NCBI RefSeq assembly: GCF_028009165.1
Contig: NC_079241.1
Span: 3,720,001-3,784,000, forward strand
Origin: Akanthomyces muscarius
Lineage: Eukaryota > Ascomycota > Sordariomycetes > Hypocreales > Cordycipitaceae
Direction: 5' to 3'
Length of the DNA: 64,000 bases
How positions within the stretch are numbered: the stretch's first letter is position 1; the number at the start of each line of letters is the position of its first letter. The translations under genes were made by a program, and so were the position numbers. Shown piece after piece: positions 47,587 to 59,874 of this stretch. The notes beneath the pieces were generated by a model that did not search any database, had not been told where the DNA came from, and saw only the letters and a program-made list of their open reading frames with translations.

Positions 47587-49044
47587 ATGGACGATGACTT
47601 GTACGCCGCGGACGTGCCGCAGCTGAGCCCGCTTAGCCGGCTGCCGCACGAGCTGCTCCTCTACGTGGCGCGGCATCTCCCGCTGCAGGACTTTTGCGCG
47701 CTGCGTCTGACCAGCCAGCACATCTCCAGCAAGCTCCGCGTCCTCCTCGCCCGAGAAGACTTTGTCGGCGTGCCGTGGCGGGACAGCGCCGCGCGGCTCG
47801 ATGCGCTCGCGCGGCTGCCCGAGTGCGCGCAGCAGATCCGCCGCGTGCGCGTCCGCTCGCGCGCCGTGTACGAGGACGAGGAGCAGATGGCGTGGAGCGA
47901 AGAGCCCGGCTCCGCCGCCGCCGCTCCCGAGCCGCCGCTGTGGCCGCTGAGGCCGACGAGCGCGACGGCGCGGCGGCTCGCGGCGCACCCCGAGGAGAAG
48001 CGCACCGCGCCGCTGCGGGCCGACCTGCTGTGCGACGCGCTGTGCCGCCTGCCGAAGCTCGAGGAGCTGGAGCTGCGCTGGGGGCGCTTCCCGTTCATGT
48101 CGCGCGCGGACCTGGGCCTGGACGTGGAGCTGGGGCTGGACCCGACGGGCGAGGACGACGCGGACAGCGAGCTCGCGCGGCAGCTCGCGTACACGACGGC
48201 CGGGTGGCAGGTGGAGATGCTCGTCGACCTGGCGGCGGACGCGCAGCCGCTGCGGGCGCTCACGGTCGCGCCGCTCGCGCTCGACGCCATGGACCAGGCC
48301 AGCTACCTGCCGCTCGTCGCCAACCTCTTCAACTCGCTCGTGCGGCTGGACCTGCAGCTGACGGCGCGGGCGCAGCGCGACGACCCGAGCCTGCTCAGCA
48401 AGCTCGAGGACGTGCTCGAGGCCGCGTGGGTGCTGCGCGAGCTGCGCCTCGACCTTGATGATGGCGGCTTGGAGAGGGGCTGTGGTCTGACGGAGGAGGA
48501 GCAGGAGCAGCGCGGGGAGGAGCACGGCAGCCGGGAGCTGCTGCCCAAGACGACCATCTCGAACCTCCAGTCGCTGACGCTCGTGCGCGCCGTCACCAGC
48601 CTGAGCGACCTGGCCGCGCTGCTGAAGCGCCACGCGGGGACGCTGCGGACGCTGGAGCTGCGCCATGTGCGCGGCGCGAGGCCGTCGTCGCGGAAGAGTC
48701 CGTCAGGCTTGGCAACGTGGGAAGATGTCTTTCGCGTGGTGCACGAAGACCTGCCCAAGCTGACGAGGGCGACGATGCGGGGCCACTTTGAGGATTTCGA
48801 CAAGGAGATATACTTTCAAGTCGGAGAAAAAGAGGGCGAGGAGGAAGAGCAGCAGCAGGAGGAAGAGCAGCAGCAGGAGGAAGAGGAGGAGTACGTGCGG
48901 CATGGACAAGGGCAGAATGGCGAGGGCTCATCGTCGTTGCAAATCCGCGAGCGGGTGCCGGTGGTGGACCCGGAGCCGTTGGAGAGATATTTGGTGCGGC
49001 TGGGCAAGGCTCCGACGCTGGATTGGAAGAGTGTTGCGTTTTGA
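47587..49044 (+). CDS. F-box domain protein
   Basis: Probable substrate adaptor of an SCF ubiquitin ligase. The 485-residue, intron-free protein has an N-terminal F-box (about residues 14-60: LSRLPHELLLYVARHLPLQD followed by FCALRLTSQHISSKL) that would bind Skp1. The rest contains leucine-rich helical stretches (LRALTVAPLALDAMDQ; LRELRLDLDDGGLERG; LRTLELRHVRGARP) compatible with irregular LRR-type repeats. A Glu/Gln run (EEEEQQQEEEQQQEEEEE) lies near residues 418-436. The ATG at 47587 was preferred to one at 47512 because the added 25 residues are leader-like. The gene is very GC-rich, especially at third codon positions, unlike its neighbours, which also creates long antisense frames. The substrate is unknown. 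Confidence 0.85.
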   Translation: MDDDLYAADVPQLSPLSRLPHELLLYVARHLPLQDFCALRLTSQHISSKLRVLLAREDFVGVPWRDSAARLDALARLPECAQQIRRVRVRSRAVYEDEEQMAWSEEPGSAAAAPEPPLWPLRPTSATARRLAAHPEEKRTAPLRADLLCDALCRLPKLEELELRWGRFPFMSRADLGLDVELGLDPTGEDDADSELARQLAYTTAGWQVEMLVDLAADAQPLRALTVAPLALDAMDQASYLPLVANLFNSLVRLDLQLTARAQRDDPSLLSKLEDVLEAAWVLRELRLDLDDGGLERGCGLTEEEQEQRGEEHGSRELLPKTTISNLQSLTLVRAVTSLSDLAALLKRHAGTLRTLELRHVRGARPSSRKSPSGLATWEDVFRVVHEDLPKLTRATMRGHFEDFDKEIYFQVGEKEGEEEEQQQEEEQQQEEEEEYVRHGQGQNGEGSSSLQIRERVPVVDPEPLERYLVRLGKAPTLDWKSVAF

Positions 49045-52000
49045 TAGGACGCCCATTGGTGACTGATGCTGCGGATGATATCATTGGTATTGTTGCATTT
49101 TGGGCAAGATGAGAAGCTATTTGGTGTCTATATTTGTGGTGCATTTTCCTTGTATCAAGCATTCAATATACCAGATGAGGACATGCATTTCATTCAGTAG
49201 CTGTATAGCAATCTTGCGAGGCCTAGCAAGTAATCGGGTCATGTCAATCGGCCCCTCGCTCAGCTCTAACTATGCGGCTTCACACGGGAGACGGCAAGCT
49301 GATATTTGTTTATAGTCTCGAGGAACCACTCTAGAGTCTAATCTTCCTGTCTGAGGTCTATTATATGTAAATAAACTTTTTTTCCTGTATTATATCTCGA
49401 TGATGGAATTGGGCCATGTAAGTCAATTGCCTGTAGAGTATACCTGATGGCCTTTACTAAAAGCAGATGTAAGCAGCTTCGAACAAGCCGCCTACATTAT
49501 TCGATCTTGACAGAAGCCCCTTTATTCTGTGTTTCCAAGCCATGAAGTGCCGCATGAGAAAGGTAGGATATGCACTCTTAATATGAACATTGCTCATTGC
49601 TACGCCACCGTACCATGATAGGCCACGGCCAATTTCGCTTGCCTGAGTTTTGGACCTCAGCCGTACATTTCATGAAAAGCAAACCTCTTGATCGATTCCG
49701 TGCACACAAAAAAGGAGAATTGCCGCACAACTTGCCATTTTGGGCAGCAACGCCAGCGGCCCGAGCGCGCCACATGTGCATGATGGGAGGGCCTGTCAGC
49801 TGCTCTCGAATCGGGGAAGCTGTCCCCGGCGGCAAAAGCAATTCGGATTCCTGGGGTAAAGAATAGCTACGAGACACGGGGGGCCAGCCACGCATGCATG
49901 CACTATGGACATTCAAAAAGAAGAAGCAAAATATTCAAAATAGGGGGGTCGCCGCGGGGAAAAAAGAAAGTAAAACGCAGCTACGGCGCAGGATTCCCAA
50001 GCGAGGCGTCGTGAGGCTTGGCAGGCGGTGAAGTAGGTAAAAGGACCATTGGGCAGCCGTAGAGAGAGTGCACAAACCAGCGCTATTATATACTGGGAAT
50101 TTGGTCGCTAATCGAGTAGACCTTGTAAAAGAAGCAAGGGATATATATGCTGGAAAGACAATCTCGGACCTGGGACGGCGCCGCAAGTGGCACGTCATGA
50201 TTGAGGCAATCTGGACGGGAAATCCTGGGCAAGCGGGGGTAAAGGATGACACCAAGAGTCTCATCAACAGAAACTTGGCATCGCTGCCAGGGAAAGTAAA
50301 GAAAATTGTATGGCCCTCTCACTGCGCGTTGTGAATCAGAGTAATATAGGGGGCCAACTCTGGCGATTGGGGGGGCCGGGACACATCTATCGGATGAAAA
50401 GCGGGAGCATCTTGTCTCGCCGAGCAAGGACCCTGAAGAGATGCAACGCAAAGGAGAAAAAAAAACATTACCTTTTCCTTCCTACAAGGCTGCAAAGCAT
50501 GCGCATCTCGGTAAGATTAGAGAGACCCATTGGTACTGGGTATTTTACCAGCTAGCGGCCTTGGTAACTTCAGGGGTCATGGACGATCCCCCAGCCATGA
50601 TTGCTTTTGCCCAGAAGCGAGACGTCTGAGAGGCTCCCTCTACCAGTAAATTATGACAGCAGCTAGCAAGTTGCAGTACAAGGCTTTTGCTCCTGGTCGT
50701 ACAATGGCGGCAAGTTAGATAAACACAGAGGGCAAGATGCCCTGACGGCACATGGCTGCCCGCTGAAACATTTCTGCATGTCGTTCAGACTCGACCTGGA
50801 AAAGCAATCTGTTCCTTTTCTTTTTTCTTTTCCATCGCTGAGATTGATTGTCGATCTGTGGACGATGGGAAGGCGGGTGGCACGGACCCCTCGCCCTCTC
50901 TGACCAGGTGCAGCTGCAGGGGTCAAAGTTTACACGACAACCAAGGGAATGAACTTGTGCAAGTTGACAAGAAGTTCTGCATAAAGAGCTGACGGGAAAT
51001 AATTTGGAAAGCTTGTCTGTGGATGGTGGCTCAGGGCGGAAATGAATGGTACGACACGAACCTTGTTGAGCTGCAGATGTGTTGATGCGATACGTTATGA
51101 CTGAGGATCTGCGTCCTGGGTTAAGAATGAACAGCGGAATACTGGCGCGTTTTGTTTTATTCTCCGTTTATTTTTATTTTGCTTTGGCTGGGTCGGTCCC
51201 AAGTAGAAACTGTTTCAGCTCGCCCAGCCCCTGAGGTTTTGGTGCCTTTGCGTGCTTTTTTTTTGTCTCCATACCGAGTACGTGCAGCAGCAGACTCGGG
51301 TTCTTCTTCCTATCAAGCCATGCGGCGCACGTTGTGCTACGATTGGAATGTGGGAGGCGTGCCACGAAGGGTGTCGAAGCCACTGGGCGGCCAGTCAGAG
51401 GGAGACCGGCGAGAAGGGCATGGTGGCGCTGGACAAGACAATTTACGCAAAAATATACATATATATTTCCTTGTCGGGGTCGTACGAGGAGGGACAGATG
51501 CAGCCTCGAAAGAGGACGGATGGGTCGCCTGAGTGTCCCGGGACACTGGCTTTGGTGCGAACGGACGTTGGGACCGCTGTGTCAGGTACCAGCGGACGGC
51601 CATTCGTCGACTGCAACGGGCCGAAGGAATGCAAGAGCAGATTGGATGGCGCGCGACGGGAAAGAAGAAAGGCAAGAAGTGTCCAAAGGCTTGTTCGAGG
51701 CCACCGTTCGCGAGGATGGACGCGCCGTAGACGACTAGACAACGTGGGAGTGAGTGCATGTATGAGATGGACCGGCCAAACTCGAAGGCGGTGCATTCCA
51801 GCAACACGCGTCTCCGACGGTCAATTGTCATTCCTCGTTTAATTGGACCCTGAAGCAAGTTTGGGCAGACTGTTCGGAACCCAGCACTGCCTAGTCAGCA
51901 TTGTTCATCTTCCTCTCAAAGCATGCAGTCGCGGAGAGCCCTTCTCTTTTGGTCCAGGTGTGGCGGCATGGTCCGGTGGGTTTCTGCAAACTCTATGTTG

Positions 52001-53842
52001 AAGTTTGGACCCTTTTGGGATCCAATGTCGAGATTAGAAAAAAGGGAGGGAGATTAATCCCAAGAAAAAGGCGGGAAAAGGTTAAAATTGTAAAATATAG
52101 AAAAGGGTCCCCAATTGTTTCTTTGTGCCCGCTGTATTTTCGGGCTGTGATTACTGGTATATCAGTAGGTGACTGAGCCAGGGTCGATACGATAGTCCAC
52201 GTCATTATACATGAAAGCAGCACCCACCAAGGCTGCGGGATACGGGCGAGGCTGGAGATATACGAAGACTGGCAGCGGACCGGGATGACGACAGATTAGA
52301 TTGAATGCCAGGACCAAGGGCGGATGCGTAGTTTTTCGCAGTCTTGGTGAGAGCAAACGCCAAAGGACCCCGCTGCTCATTCTTGAAGGACAAAGATGTA
52401 AATAGGTGGCTGCTGGCATGGAGGGGGGCGAGCGCGCGGGCGAGAATGTGTTTGAGGCGCGAATGAATGTGTGAACAAGTCCCCGGAGAGTGGTTCGGTC
52501 GGCACACAGTGGTTTGCCTCGATCGGCAGAAATGAGACAACGATGATTGTGAAAGGTGATGAGGATTCAAAGAGAGCAAGCGAGCAAGCGAGCAAACAAA
52601 GCGGCAGTTGTGCCACCACCAACCAAGTACACGATGCGAGGCTAGCGGGTAGAATTCATTATTAGCGGGTGACGGAGGTATGGATGGGCCACTTACAGGG
52701 GTTAAAGGGGCCTGCAGGGAGAGACGGCCGGACGAGATGGCGCCGAAGCACGCTGGAAGCTGCTGAGAGCCAGGCAAGCAGGTACCTAAACTGCCCGCTG
52801 TTCTCCCGCCATGGCCAGCAGCTTGCTCCTGAGTCCTGACAGGTTGAGCTGTGATGTTAATTGCATCTGAACAAGGCAGTTGTTGCTTTGTTCAGACGGT
52901 AGGACCTTTTTGCCGTGGCTGCGCGTTGCATCGTGTCGTGTCTAGCGCCTATTTTGCTTTTTTCCCTTTTTCCTCCAACTCGCCCATGCCATCCATCCGT
53001 GGTGCTGTGGTGCCTGCTGCTGCCCACTCCACCACACCGAATCATGAAATCAACCTCCCCGGTTTGTCCGGCTCGCAGCCATTAGCGTAGCGCGGGAAGC
53101 ACCAGCCTTTTTGCCTGGGGCCCTGGATGGATCCCTGCTGAGTGCCGTTTAGTTTTTTAATAAACCGGGGACATTGCATTGCGTACTGGTACAGCTGTGC
53201 TGTGCTGGTATTGTCCGTGTTGCGTGTTGGTGACTGACCTTGATACCTAGCAGCCCTGGTCGAGAATTTACAGTGGTGGCGCCGCCCACTCCCGCGCTCT
53301 CTCAATGACATGCGCCATTCTTTGCTTCACGCCCACCACCTCTGTCTTCCCCCCCAAGCCTCCAAACCTCTTTTCAATTCTTCCCACGTCCACTCTCTCT
53401 CTCTTCTTCCTCCCAAGGCTCTTACCCCCTTCCGATACTTGTTTCTTCCTCGTCAAAATATCCTGTCGTCGCCTCTTCTGTTCATGCGCCAAGGGGGGCG
53501 TGTGAATGGTACAGCACTCAACCAATACTGACTGACGACTTGCTCCAAAATATTCTCAGCGTCTGCTTCTCCGTTCTCGCCGGCAACCCAATCGTGCTGA
53601 GTGAGCAGCCTGCCAAAGCGCCGCGCCTCCATTCTTCATCATTCCGACCTCCTCCTCTCATTATCGCCATATATTTCTCCTTCGTTTTCCCCCCTCGCCT
53701 AATCGAAATCGAGCTCGAAAACCATTGCTCCGACATCACCGCTGGCCCATCACCTTCGTTTGCGCCTCCTCTCTGCCCAGCCCCGGCACTCTGGCTTAGA
53801 ATTAGCTGACGGCGGAGAGACCCCCCTTCCTGCGCTGCCACC
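49045..53842. other. 4.8 kb gene-free region upstream of SYLF gene
   Basis: No frame with recognisable domains, signal peptide or consistent splicing was found on either strand, and no RNA gene. The first few hundred bases are the F-box 3' UTR. From about 53280 the sequence becomes strongly pyrimidine-rich, as in long fungal 5' leaders, and runs into the SYLF start. GGTACC-type sites occur near 51585 and 52782. Short open frames up to 196 codons (for example 51252-51842) look like non-coding sequence. Confidence 0.5.
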
Positions 53843-56767
53843 ATGCAGCGCGTTTCCTCCTTTCTGCCCTCATGGGACAAGAGAACATCTTCTGGCGGCG
53901 CAAAGAGCAACAGCAGCCTGTTTGGCTGGGGTGCTAGATCCGTCTCGGGCCCGGCGCCGCCTACCAAGGCCTTGGCCGCCATCAACACGGCCCAGGCAAA
54001 CAATGTCCGCATCAAGCGAGAGGCCTTTTGGCCCGCCACCCTCGACCAAGAATGCGACAAGGCCGCTCGAATACTCAAGTCCTTTTGTGGTGCGCTTCGC
54101 CCCCGAGCCGTCGCGGCCCCTTGCCAGTAACCCTTTGAATGCTAACCCATCCTTCTAGTCGACGGCTACCTTCACCCTGAGGATGTAGACAACCCCGAGC
54201 TACCACCCGATTCCTCGCAGCCCCCGCCTTCTCCCGCCCAAACGATACAAAAGATCCCCAAACGAGTCATCCAAAATGCCGCCGGTATTGCAGTCTTTAC
54301 ATGCATGCGGAGTGGCCTATGGATGACCGGATCTGGCGGCTCTGGAATCCTCATCGCACGCAAGTCGGACGGCACCTGGTCTCCTCCCTCGGGCATTATG
54401 CTTCATACTCCGACCCTCAGCTTCATCATCGGTGTCGACATTTACGACTGCGTTCTCGTCGTCAGCAACCTAGCCGCCCTCGAAACCATTACCAGGTCCC
54501 GCGTCACCCTCGGCGAAGACGTCAGTCTCATCAACGGCCCATCTGTACCTCTTGAATCGCAAGAGAAGCGTATTAGCTGGAAAGACCTCGACAACACCGT
54601 TTTGGCTTACATGAAAGCCCGCGGCCAGCATCAGTCCGTCAACCTAAGCGGCTGCATTCTCACCGAGAGAGCCAACGAAAATGAGCGATTCTACAACTCC
54701 GAAGTCACTCAAATGGATATCCTTGCTGGCAATGTCTCGCGCCACGTCGAGGAGACGAAACCACTCTTCGAGGTCATCAAAATGGCCGAGGGACGAACCG
54801 ACTTTGACGCCGCCGTCATCGACCAGACTGCTGTGCTGCCCGCCCCTGGCGACGCTGTGATAGAAACACCAAGGTCCACGGCCCCTGCCTCGCCCCGATT
54901 TGGCCTTCCCAAAGCGGATGACCCCGATCCTTTTGGTATCCTAGCTCTCGAAATGGCCGGTCTCGAGATTCGTGAAGCCGGCAGCCGTCTGCGCCCTGCA
55001 AGTAGCCAGGTCGAGATTGGCAATGGCCCAATGAGCCCGGGACTGTCCAAATTTAGCCGTCAGAGCATAGAATCTATGGCCCGTAGCAACCGCGGCTCTT
55101 ACATGTCGAATCGCACCATCAAGAGCCAGCTCACCGACGTTGCAACTCAAACTGACACACGGTCCTCGAGTCCGAGTCCTCGCGACAGCGATGAGAGAAG
55201 CGAGCGCCCTTCACTTGACAAGCAAGATATTGACTATACAACCGTCGACATGTCCTCGCTCCGACACATTAGCCAGGAATACATCAAGACGCCTGTTATT
55301 GCTGAGGAGCCCGAAGAGACAACAACTGCTGAAGAAGACGCCAAATCTGCTGCATCTCTCAACTCCAGAGCATCTTCGCCCGAAGATCAGCAGGACGAGC
55401 TTGACAACGAAGATAACGAGGAGGATGACGAAGAGGATGACGAGGAGCCCGTCGTTTTCGAAGTCGCCGCTGTACAGCCTGCACGAACGCAGGCCATTGC
55501 TTCGCGTATGATCCAGGCCAGAGGCAACGTTGTCACCATTGCCAAGCGTGTGCCCCCTCCTCTGCCTCGCAGAAGCCCGGCACGCATGTCCCGACTCATG
55601 AAGAGTGAAGGAGCCGGCGACGCTCTCAGTGTTAAGAGCCCTCTGCGCCAAGCGTTTAGCGAAGCCGACCTGCGCGACGAAGCCGCTGATACCTCCATCG
55701 AAAGCGTTGCTGATGACGTCAAGTCCACTGGTGACATTGACGAGTCGAGACTGAGCCGTGTTTCCGACATGGGCCAGATTCTGCACAGCAACCGCACCTC
55801 GGCGGTGTCTGTCAGGGCTACAGCTTCCACCCAGGAGGAGCCTTCCACTGAAGCTCACACTGAAAAGGCTGTCGATGCGGAGCTGAGAGCCCTCCCGCCC
55901 GCAGTCGTGCACGACAAGGTTGCGGATGACTCTGACGCTGATTTCGTCGACGCTGTCACCGCGGCACCTCTTCACATAGATAAGCGCGTCTCTTTAGCCG
56001 TGTCTGAGCATGCTGAGGAGGAAGCTCCTGCGATACCTGCCCGCAGGTCCAGAGAAGCTAGAAAAGAAGCCGAGCCCGTGCACGCGCGCCCTCTTACAGA
56101 CAAGTACGATGAAGATGGAGGAGAGACCACCACTACCAATGAGGTGCACCCGACTGTTGGTGTGTCAGAGGACAGCGACGAAGCCATGGATGGTGACGAC
56201 GAGGATATCTCTGATATTTCCGACTCTGAGCTCCTGGATGCGGAATTTTCCATCATGGAGCCGGCTACTATTCGGACCATGCGTCTTTCCCAGATCTCAG
56301 GCAACAGCGATTCAAAGCCTCAGAAGCTAGAGTTTCGCAACTCGCGCGAGATTGCCCCCGTCGAAGACAAGGTCCGGGGTTCCCGCAAGTCAATCACTGA
56401 CGAGGAGCTCAATGCCGCCATGGTGGCCTTTGAGAACCTGGCGCAAATTGACGACAGCGATAGCCACCCCAGCACTCCTCACAACGAGCATACCGATGCT
56501 TCTGACTCTGCCTCGATCAAGAAGAAGCACAGCTCGTCCGTTTATACTGGTGCTACCGATGACCGGTGGAGCTACGACGGTTCTTCGCCAACGACGCCTA
56601 CTTCCGATCGCCCCAGCTCCATGTCCGGTGACCTGACTGACGAGGGCACACCCAAGAAGCACAAGCTCAAGACTCAGGAGCTTGAGCCTGTCAGCCACAT
56701 CGAACCTCTGGAAACCGTCGACAGCCACAACGGAGATACCACACCCACCACCGTTACTGTCGCATAA
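53843..56767 (+). CDS. SYLF (Ysc84/DUF500) domain protein with long disordered tail
   Basis: Protein of 951 residues from exons 53843-54089 and 54159-56767; the intron (54090-54158, GTGCGC, branch GCTAAC, TTCTAG) joins ILKSFC to VDGYLHPEDV. The N-terminal 300 residues form a SYLF domain, a phosphoinositide-binding module known from yeast Ysc84 and SH3YL1 at actin and endocytic sites: KVIQNA-type helix (RVIQNAAGIAVFT), SGLWMTGSGGSGIL and GVDIYDCVLVVSN. The remaining 650 residues are acidic, Ser/Thr/Pro-rich and low in hydrophobics, so probably disordered. They include an acidic run (DNEDNEEDDEEDDEE) and a proline motif PPPLPRRSPAR that could bind an SH3 domain. Unlike Ysc84 no SH3 domain is seen in the protein itself. 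A role at actin patches or membranes is inferred from the domain. Confidence 0.88.
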
Positions 56768-57656
56768 AGTGGCAATCTCGACATCATAGCAGTTGCAACG
56801 AGACTGGTCCACAACCTCGCTCCTGTATGGAGCTGTATTACTATAAAGTGATTGGGTATGAAGGATGAAGTGAGAGGAGCAGCAAGCAGCAAATGATTGG
56901 GCCGTTTATTTGTCGTGCCCGGGCGTTTTGGGAGAAATTCTTTTCTCTTTTCATGTTCATACCTTGGCGTTTTTACATTTTCGTTGGCAGCATCTTACAT
57001 TTTAGTCGCCGCCAGTGGCGGCGGCGCGTTTCGAATGTGCCGAGTCAACGTTTTACTTGGGTTTTCAAAGAATTGTTCCCCGACTCTAGTCGAAGTTGGG
57101 GCTTGCAGTTATAATGATCTAGTTGACGCATATTAAGGCACTGTTGGGTTGTTTTCGTTTCTGCTGTGGCGTCTCACATCTTAGCATGGAAAAGGATGGA
57201 AATATTATTTGTTCGCCGGGATGGGGAATATCATGCTGTCTACGATTACATACTATTACTACTACGTATTTAGATTTCACTGGAATCAGTGAACATAATG
57301 ACTATCTCTTCAAATCATCAATCAAAGAGCTTGCCGATGGTGGTTGCTGAATTAATCAGACGCGACCAGCCAGTCGCGAGGCGATCACGTGACTCGCTAC
57401 GCAGTCCATGTCCATGCGCCACAATTTTCCCCTTGCAGCCACATCCACCCTTGGCCAAAGCTCGCTCCTGTTAGCCTCGCGATTGCCTGGTGGACTTGGT
57501 TCTCGCGACGCAGCAAGCGCGGCACCTCTTGACTCGCACGCCAAACAGCGACCGTTGAACCTCCGACCAACCACCCCTCCATTGCGCGCGCGACGCCAAT
57601 TATCCTCATACTTCGAGAGGGGGACGAGCAGTCTGCTCTAGCTTCAGATTTCCAAC
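56768..57656. promoter_or_regulatory. SYLF 3' region and ARP9 promoter
   Basis: 889 bp between two plus-strand genes. It should hold the SYLF terminator and the ARP9 promoter. An ATCACGTGAC box lies at 57384-57393. No gene was recognised. Confidence 0.5.
57384..57393. promoter_or_regulatory. CACGTG box (ATCACGTGAC) upstream of ARP9
   Basis: The TCACGTGA core is the classic palindromic target of bHLH/Cbf1-type factors, and it lies 264 bp before the ARP9 start. A second copy occurs at 60789-60796. Factor binding is inferred. Confidence 0.5.
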
Positions 57657-59874
57657 ATGTCGAGCTCGGGCAAATGGCGCGAGGAGCAGATCCTGATCAT
57701 CTGCCCTGGCAGCCAAACGACCCTTGCGCAACTCGGATGCAGCGAGCTGACGCTGCCGACGCACCGCATCCCCACGCGCATGTTCAAGGATGGCGACGAG
57801 TGGCGCCCGTATCACACGTACAGCCGCACAAAGATTGTCAACGGTGTCGAAGAGGAGGAATGGGTCGAGGATGTCGACTCGGACGAAGGCGCAGTGTACC
57901 CCATTCGTGGTAAGTTGTCATCCGTCGTGCGCGGCTCAATTGGAGCATCTGCACTGCCCATCCTGCAGAAGTACTCACACGGAATACTGCAGCTGGCCAC
58001 ATCATCCACATGGACGCCTTCCTCGCCTTCCTCGACCATGTCCACAGCCTCCTCACAACGACCTACCACAATACGCCCATTCTGCTGATGGCGTCGCCGC
58101 AATGGACGCGTCCCGACGCCGAGGCTATTGCGCGGTACATCTTCGAGAAGACGAGAACGCCTGCGCTCTGTATAATTCATAGCGGCATTGCCACCCAATA
58201 CGGACTGAAGTGGCCCAACATGACGGTCATTGATATTGGCTATCAGAAGGTCGACGTTACTGCCATCCACGACGGCCGCGTCGTCAACCACATTGATGTT
58301 GGAGCTTCCATCGCAGACAGTCAGCTTTCCGGAGGCGAAGTCTTCACACAAAGACTCAAGAAGCTTCTAGCATCCAAGAACTTCACGTACGACATGGCTG
58401 AACAATTGAAGAAGAGCGCCATATGTGAAGTTCTGCCATACATGCCAACGGCAGATAAACTTTTCGAGCTTCCCATCGCGAGTTCGTCTGGCGCACCGCC
58501 CAGTGCACCCGCTGCTAGCAAGCCTCTCGCCCCCGTCGCTGCCCCCGAGGTATCCAAACTTGACGGCGCTGCGAACGACGAGGAAGGCGGCGATGAGAAT
58601 AAAACCGAGGAAGATGGTGTCTTGGATGTGGCTGCTATTGTTACAAGTGGGCAAACAAAGGAGTTTCTCGCGCGCAAGGAAAAGGAAAAGGGCAAGCCGG
58701 GACGAAAGCCCAAGGCGCAGCAAGAGGAGGCGCCCGCCAGAGCTGCACGTCTCCCAAACAGCAAGAGAACCCACAATACGTTCTTCTACGAGGAGATCGT
58801 CCAGGAGCTGGTCGTTCCTGAGCCTAAGCAAGCTCTCACGGAGGTGCCCAAGGAGAGTGGACCTGCCCCTACAGAGCCGGCAACCACCGACGGCGCGGTT
58901 GCAGGAGACCCTACGGCACCTGCTGCTGCTCCCACTGCTGTGGGTGGCGCCGCCCCGGATGTTACCATGACTGACGGCGCAGCTCCTACTGAAGTGAAGG
59001 AGGAGCCCAAGCCTGAAGAGCCCAAAGCTGTGCCCTCAAACGGAGATGCCCCCAAGGCTAGTGAGGACGCAGAGCCCAAGGACTTGTCTAACGACACGCC
59101 TGAATACAGGGCAAAGCGCGTGAAGAAGGATATCGAAGTCGGTCTGGAGCGATTTACATTTGCTGATCGCTCTGAGATTGACCGTATAGTCACTGCCATT
59201 TACCGCACAGTCCAAGGGATTGACGATATGTACATGCGCCCACCTTGCTGGGACAACATTGTCTTTGTCGGCAACGGATCGCGCCTGCGCGGCCTCAAAG
59301 AGAACATTTTGGCCACACTCAACGCCAGACACATTGTTTCTCCTTCCACGGCGACCATGTTCACCTCTGAGCTGCCCTCGAACATGGCCACACCCACGGG
59401 TACCGGCGCGCAAACTCCCACAAGCTCGTTCAACGGAGTTCCCCACCAGCTGCAGTCCGGGGGGGTCAACCCGCTGCTCCAAGCTGCCACCACGGCCAGC
59501 CTGAACCAGCATCAGTCGCTGGGTACGCCACAGGCTGGGTCTGAAGCTGCCGGCCCCGCTAGCCACCACTTCCACAGCCAGACGCCCACGTCGATCAAGC
59601 TAGCTACTATGCCCAACTATCTTAGCGAATGGACCAAGGCGGGCTTTGAGGAGTCCATGTTCCTCGGTAGCCAGGTTGCCGCCAGAATTGCGTTTTGCCT
59701 GCACTCCAACATGGATACGCAGTCTATTGAGGCGCAGCGCATGATGAGCCTGAGCCGAGTCGACTACAAGTGAGTTGTTCCATTACCGCCACTCGAAAAG
59801 AATGCCATTGGCTAACGCGTCGACATAGTGAACTTGGTCCCAAGGGTATCCGTACGCATTCTATGCTCGGCTAA
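57657..59874 (+). CDS. ARP9: Actin-related protein Arp9, SWI/SNF-RSC chromatin remodeller subunit
   Basis: Nuclear actin-related protein that pairs with another Arp on the HSA helix of SWI/SNF and RSC remodellers. The 691-residue protein comes from exons 57657-57909, 57993-59769 and 59829-59874. The first intron (57910-57992, GTAAGT to CTGCAG) joins EGAVYPIR to AGHIIHMDAFLAFLDH. The second (59770-59828) replaces an in-frame stop with a final exon encoding NELGPKGIRTHSMLG. Actin-fold segments include TPILLMASPQWTRPDAEAIA, IIHSGIATQYGLKWPNMTVI and the nucleotide-site-like NIVFVGNGSRLRGLKENIL. A 200-residue Ala/Pro/Glu-rich insert (about 250-440) and a Gln/Thr/Ser-rich region interrupt the fold, as is common in fungal Arp9. 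Confidence 0.9.

Noticed and set aside
47515..48666. 383-codon minus-strand frame opposite the F-box gene
   Set aside because: The product is Arg/Gln/Leu-rich with no domain, and the frame exists because of very high GC at third positions of the plus-strand gene.
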